From positions 103,542,784 through 103,606,783 of the forward strand of contig OZ035962.1 in the NCBI GenBank assembly GCA_964034945.1: 64,000 nt of DNA, read 5' to 3'. The notes under the pieces are model-generated. The model saw nothing but the letters and a program-made list of their open reading frames with translations. It was not told where the DNA came from and made no database searches. Numbering within the stretch: the stretch's first letter is position 1; the number at the start of each line of letters is the position of its first letter. This DNA comes from Chrysopilus asiliformis (lineage: Eukaryota; Arthropoda; Insecta; Diptera; Rhagionidae). The translations under genes were made by a program, and so were the position numbers. Positions 59,620-64,000 of the stretch are shown in pieces.

Positions 59620-60095
59620 CAGGGAAACCTCAGTTCGTGAACTTAATCCGTCCCTGAAGACCTTTCACAAACAGAAACGTTTACGAACCGTAACAACTTC
59701 TGTCATGTAAATCAATGTAAAATGAATTAATGCGTTTTAAAAGGATTTAATCGGGACTTTGATTACTCAAACATTATATTTGATCCTTAAAAATACAGAA
59801 AATCTTATTCAAATTCAATACATGTGAGGTTATTTGATTTTTGCAGAAAAGGCAATAAAGATCGAGAACGGAAGACATTATTTTGAAGGGGTTCACTTCC
59901 AAAAAACCGTCAGACAATACTATTAGTTTTTCACATTTACCTAATAGATATTGAAATGCCATCAAACTTTCGAAATTCCTGCCCGAAAACAGAAATTTTG
60001 TTCACAAACCGAAGCATTGTTCACAAACCGAGGAACTTTTTAAGCTAAAAAGTAGTTCACAAACCGAAACGTTCCCAAACCGAGGTTCCGTTGTA
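59620..60095. mobile_element. pogo-like MITE, 474 bp
   Basis: The left end CAGGGAAACCTCAGTTCG (59620) pairs with the right end, whose complement is CAACGGAACCTCGGTTTGG (to 60093). TA follows at 60094-60095, but the left side has TC instead. GTTCACAAACCGA recurs three times near 60000-60070. The CCTCGG-type ends resemble pogo/Tigger elements. It is non-coding and old. Confidence 0.72.
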
Positions 60096-62074
60096 CTTAA
60101 TTACGGAATGTTTACAAAACTCTGTCTTTTGTTTTTACGCCATCTATTTCAGTAAATGAACAAAATAAGATGAGTTCAATTTTTCCCTGTTTGATTGGCA
60201 AAACAAAATGGTTTGAAATTTGAAGCTGAAATTAGTGACATACCGGAAAGTAGCATATGTAGCATACAAACTGTTTTGTTAGGACACTATCTTGTCACAT
60301 AGAAATAATTCGCTTTTTTTCGATTTCCTTGAAAACGATGAGTCGCTCGAAAAACATTTCATAAAAAGATATTTGAAATACGATTTTGCATATATGTTCC
60401 AACCATCATATTTCAATCGAGGTATCCGTTAAAGATTTATAACATCATGTGCTATATTCGAGAAAACGGTAATTATTTTTTTTAGAAATGTTGTGAACCA
60501 AAAATACCTGATTCAAGATACCTTTGAAAGAATTGAATTACAAATTTTTTTAAAGCGCTACATTTACGAGGGTTAAAAAACAACCTACGAATTCCGCCCT
60601 AGAAAAATATTTAAAAAATACAATACTAGATAAAACAAATAATAAAGACATGTAAAACATTTCATTTCTCCATGGAGCTTTTTCTTAAAACATTTCAGTT
60701 TTGTTCTTTTTTTACTTAAATTCTATTTTTCTAATTGAAGAGTGATTATCCAAATTAAATTTCAAAAATAAATCTTTTTAAATAACAAAAAAAAATTTGT
60801 GCTATAAAATACATACAATAGTTTTTTGAAAAAACTTCACTAAACTTGATATTAAGTTAAAAAATGTCCAAAAATGACTTGAATCTGTTAAATTGAGTTC
60901 CTCTCGTTATTTCGATATTTTTCAAGTATACTTGTGTATCACTTTAAACATATATTTTAAGACGGAAGAAATTTCTAATCCTACAAACAAATGTTCGTAA
61001 ATTGAATTGAAAGATTTGCATGTGCTTCTATATATGTATGTGAATTGAAACACATATGCCAAAAATTTGTACATTACAAGTTCGTCCAAAACTTTTATGT
61101 TTTGCTATGAAAACTTGAAACTTCTACATTCAAGTGTTAATAACAATTATATTAAGTAAAACAAATTGCTGCTAACACTTTGGAAAATATTTTGAAAAGT
61201 TGAGAATTTATTACAGGGAAATTTTAGCCGCACACACAACTTGCATAAATTGTAAACAATCTGATAACTCCTTCAGGGTAAATATGTTTAGTTCAGTGTG
61301 TCGTATATCTTTTAACTCTTTAAATTCTGCAACCCTTTTCCCCTGACGTTTCCAACCGCTACACCATTCCGACAACACTGTTAAAAGTTTTATATTTCTA
61401 GCTGAAGTGGAGTTTATTTTAAGCTCATTTACATAGTTGGAAAATATTTCACCTCGGATTAAGCTTTTGCCATATGCCAGGTCACGTGATATAATACTCA
61501 GAACATATGCATTTTTATATCACTTTTTCATGACTCTTTTTTATAGAGATAAACCGAAAAGGGGGACAAATTAAAATTATTTTTATCATGTGAAAAATTG
61601 CACACCGAGGAATTCTTACCAAGTGGACATATTTTAAGCGAAAAATATCTCCAATCTGCTCTTTTGCTAAGCATATGCAAATTATCTATGCCAGTGCTAC
61701 ATTGTTCCTTTAAGGTATACAATCACCAACCTTTACCCCACAGTATTCCATATTTGCATTTTAACTTTAAATAGAAAAATTTATTGGACACGTGATAAGT
61801 AAAGCCCATGTACACGCGCGAATGCTACTTGAGATTTTGAAATTATCCAGATGAAAAGATAAATCTGAAAACAGCAAAATATTTAAACAAGTGGAAAAAT
61901 AAAATTCTTGGAAATGTTGATTACTATTAAAATGCATTTTCTCAGGTGTGAAATCTACTTTCAGTTAACTTTATGACTTTTGAAAAACATGGATTTATCT
62001 ATATGAGATTCATTCTTTGAATAGAATTGGTATTCCAATAAGATTTACGTAGTATCTACGTATACCAAAATGAA
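60096..62074. other. Unannotated AT-rich stretch
   Basis: No gene or element recognised. Confidence 0.4.
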
Positions 62075-62200
62075 TTACTCCAGAGTTTTTGGTATGACAA
62101 AACATTTTAGTTTCCGCCTGTTCTTCCTTCCATGAACGCAATAACTCTCAAAGGAATTGAACTAGAGACTTGAAATTTTTTAGAGTTGTTGGAAAGGATG
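62075..62200 (+). repeat. Interspersed repeat R4, copy
   Basis: It reads ATTACTCCAGAGTTTTTGG, then CCGCCTGTTCTTCCTTCCATGAACGC, then AATAACTCTCAAAGGAATTGAACTAGAGACTTGAAAT. The order and spacing match 8690-8800. Confidence 0.6.
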
Positions 62201-62280
62201 CAATGGCTTGACTGCAGGCCGGGGGTGGTGGGTTCAAACCTCGCCTGCGGAACGCAGTTATGTTAACCCCCACACAACTT
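62200..62280 (+). other. SINE- or tRNA-like fragment with a B-box-like motif
   Basis: GGTTCAAACC at about 62231 matches the Pol III B box, and TGGCTTGACTGCAGG about 27 bp upstream is a loose A box. The spacing is shorter than in a real tRNA and no cloverleaf closes, so this is at most a tRNA-derived SINE relic. Confidence 0.25.
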
Positions 62281-62477
62281 GCTTTGCCGAAATGAGTTGT
62301 AGCTAACGACATTTTCGACTTAGACTATTTTCACAACCTCTGATGATGATGAGTTGCAATAAAACCTTACAAATGTCGAAATTTATTCGTTGTTCGCAAA
62401 CCACCGAAAACTATAGGGGACGGACAACAATTTGTTACGTAATCTCTATTGTGGAGACTCAGTTTCACGTTGTGACA

Positions 62478-63155
62478 TTAGTGGGTCCCTTCCGAGAGCG
62501 GATTCCCGGGAAATTTCTGGTTTTTTGAATCTCGATTCCCGGAATTTCACATTTTAAAAACCGGGATTAAAAAACATTTTAGATAAATTACCAGTTATTT
62601 GCATCATTGACTTGACTCGCTCAAATCCTTGGGGCGTGCAGATTTTTCTGTAGATACAGACCCTTTGTAGACCGATTCTAAAAATGCACATTTTCAAGGA
62701 ATTTCCCGGAATTTCTAGTTATCATGGAATATTTAAAGAAAACAATTTCCTCCAAAGTTCTTTTTTTCTAATTTCTCAGCAACTTTCCTCGCTTTTCAAC
62801 ATAAAAATAAAACTTACGACAATCTCCTCCTATGCTACAAATTCATGATAAAATTGTCTTTAGAACAATAAAAAATATTTTTGGAATTTTCCTATGAAAA
62901 TCCTGAGCTAGTTTTAAATTAATTTTATATCTGTTTATCTGTAAAATACCCACAATATCTATTTATAATTCAAGTCACTCCTATAAACAAGCTTTTCAAT
63001 TAAAGGGGGAAAAATCACGATTTAAAAATTGCTTGAAAATGTAAAATTTTTAATATTTAAAGAAAATACCCGGTTCCCGAGTAATCCCGAGATCTTACAA
63101 ATTTTCATTGCATATTCCCGGGATCGAGAAAAGTCCGGAAATAGTACTCCCTAAG
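62478..63155. repeat. CCCGG-rich region, possible decayed hAT-like element
   Basis: TTCCCGGGAA, CCCGGAATTTC, ACCGGGATT and TCCCGGGATCGAG words recur at 62501-62565, 62695-62715 and 63060-63125. The outer text GGTCCCTTCCGAGAGCGG and, complemented, GGAGTACTATTTCCGG is loosely similar. No clean ends or duplication were found. Confidence 0.4.
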
Positions 63156-64000
63156 TACCATAGATAAAATGGCATAGCTATAAATTTTGCATAGTAAGTC
63201 TCACAACAATCGGGTTAATCGTTCGACTGTAACAAAATAGCATATCCAGAGTTCAGAAAGAGAAAAAAAAAACATTTTAACCAATTTTTTATTTTAAATT
63301 CCGCTTAAAATCACCAAAATATTTTTTTAAATATAAATGAAAACCCCCTCAAGTATGTTTCGTAATTCATAATTACATTATCAAGCTGAGGAAAATTTCA
63401 ATTCACTGAAAATGAAAATGTTTATTTACGGAAAACTTTACGAACCTTACAGTGGATGAATAATTCAAAGAGGTAATTTTATAGCAATTTTATATTCCGT
63501 TTAGTGTTATTAGTTTAAGTTGATTTCAATTAATTGATAAAATTCCTTTGTGCTTCCACGATGACAATAACTTTGCTTGGTGTTTGCCTACCCTTGACTG
63601 AGGGCTTCTGGAATTTTGATCATCACTGGAATGAAATTGAAAGTGGGTGAATTTTCATGGGATACGAACAGACAAACAGGGAAATCAGCAAATAAACAAA
63701 AAGCAAAAATGTGAACATCACCAGATAAAATAGCAGTCAAACAATTGGTAATAAAGCCCCATTTTATAAATTTTCGAATTTAATTTCTGAGAGTAGTATT
63801 TCCACTCCGAATCTGTAAAATGTTTTCTACTCAGGCAGCTTTTTCAATCAATTCGGTTAAATAGAAATCTTCCGGCTTCCTATATATAATATTGGTTGGC
63901 AGGGGAGAAGAAGGGGATGCGAAAACTTTGTAGACATGAAACAATGATCGTAATAATCTCCCATCAATGTTTCTATTCTACCCTGTGGGGTTAAATGCGC
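63156..64000. other. Unannotated stretch to window end
   Basis: AT-rich; nothing recognised. Confidence 0.4.

Noticed and set aside
1..64000. CRISPR arrays, rRNA, complete tRNA genes, bacterial operons
   Set aside because: Tandem repeats here have no spacer pattern, no cloverleaf was found, and no runs of long adjacent open frames exist.

Overview
This window reads as AT-rich nuclear DNA from an arthropod, most likely an insect. No bacterial gene layout, rRNA, tRNA or CRISPR array is visible. The only long open reading frame is a mariner transposase. Every other protein-like stretch is a fragment of a DNA-transposon transposase, and mariner, DD41D Tc1/mariner, piggyBac, PIF/Harbinger and hAT families side by side are typical of insect intergenic DNA. 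I cannot name the species. Most short open frames here look like chance frames in AT-rich DNA, and several of them start at TTG or GTG, which a nuclear gene would not normally use.

Layout. At 1-8 kb there is an old repeat (R1), a 600-bp internally deleted piggyBac element inserted in another repeat (R2), and an apparently intact 1,293-bp mariner at 6334-7626. At 8-13.6 kb there are tandem-unit interspersed repeats, a perfect 29-bp hairpin at 10004-10065, and two miniature inverted-repeat elements (MITEs). At 16-17 kb there is a nested inverted-repeat structure with a long GATTRC array and a TTA-flanked MITE. At 18-27 kb there are two inverted copies of a TTAA-flanked palindromic MITE, a 1.1-kb palindrome-rich element and several minisatellites. 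At 32-35 kb there is a TA-flanked MITE, a broken DD41D transposon with 29-bp perfect terminal repeats, and a Harbinger element with a transposase remnant. At 39.9-45 kb there are two hAT-type elements, one carrying an R2 copy and the other a TTA-flanked MITE. At 47-60 kb there are further MITEs, including one inside a 13-bp minisatellite at 54.2-54.6 kb, and a pogo-like element at 59.6 kb.

How the parts relate. Repeats have landed inside repeats at least five times: piggyBac in R2, a MITE in R3, a TTA MITE in a foldback, a TTA MITE in a hAT element, and a TAA MITE in a minisatellite. In two or three cases an undisturbed relative elsewhere in the window shows what the site looked like before insertion. 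Six elements carry or nearly carry the three-base TWA target duplication of PIF/Harbinger, so an active Harbinger source in this genome is likely. The mariner is the only element here that could plausibly make its own transposase.

Host genes. I found no certain host gene. Two GC-richer patches bounded by splice-like signals (38125-38248 minus; 46285-46385, strand unclear) are the best candidates for exons, so the window may lie in large introns or between genes.
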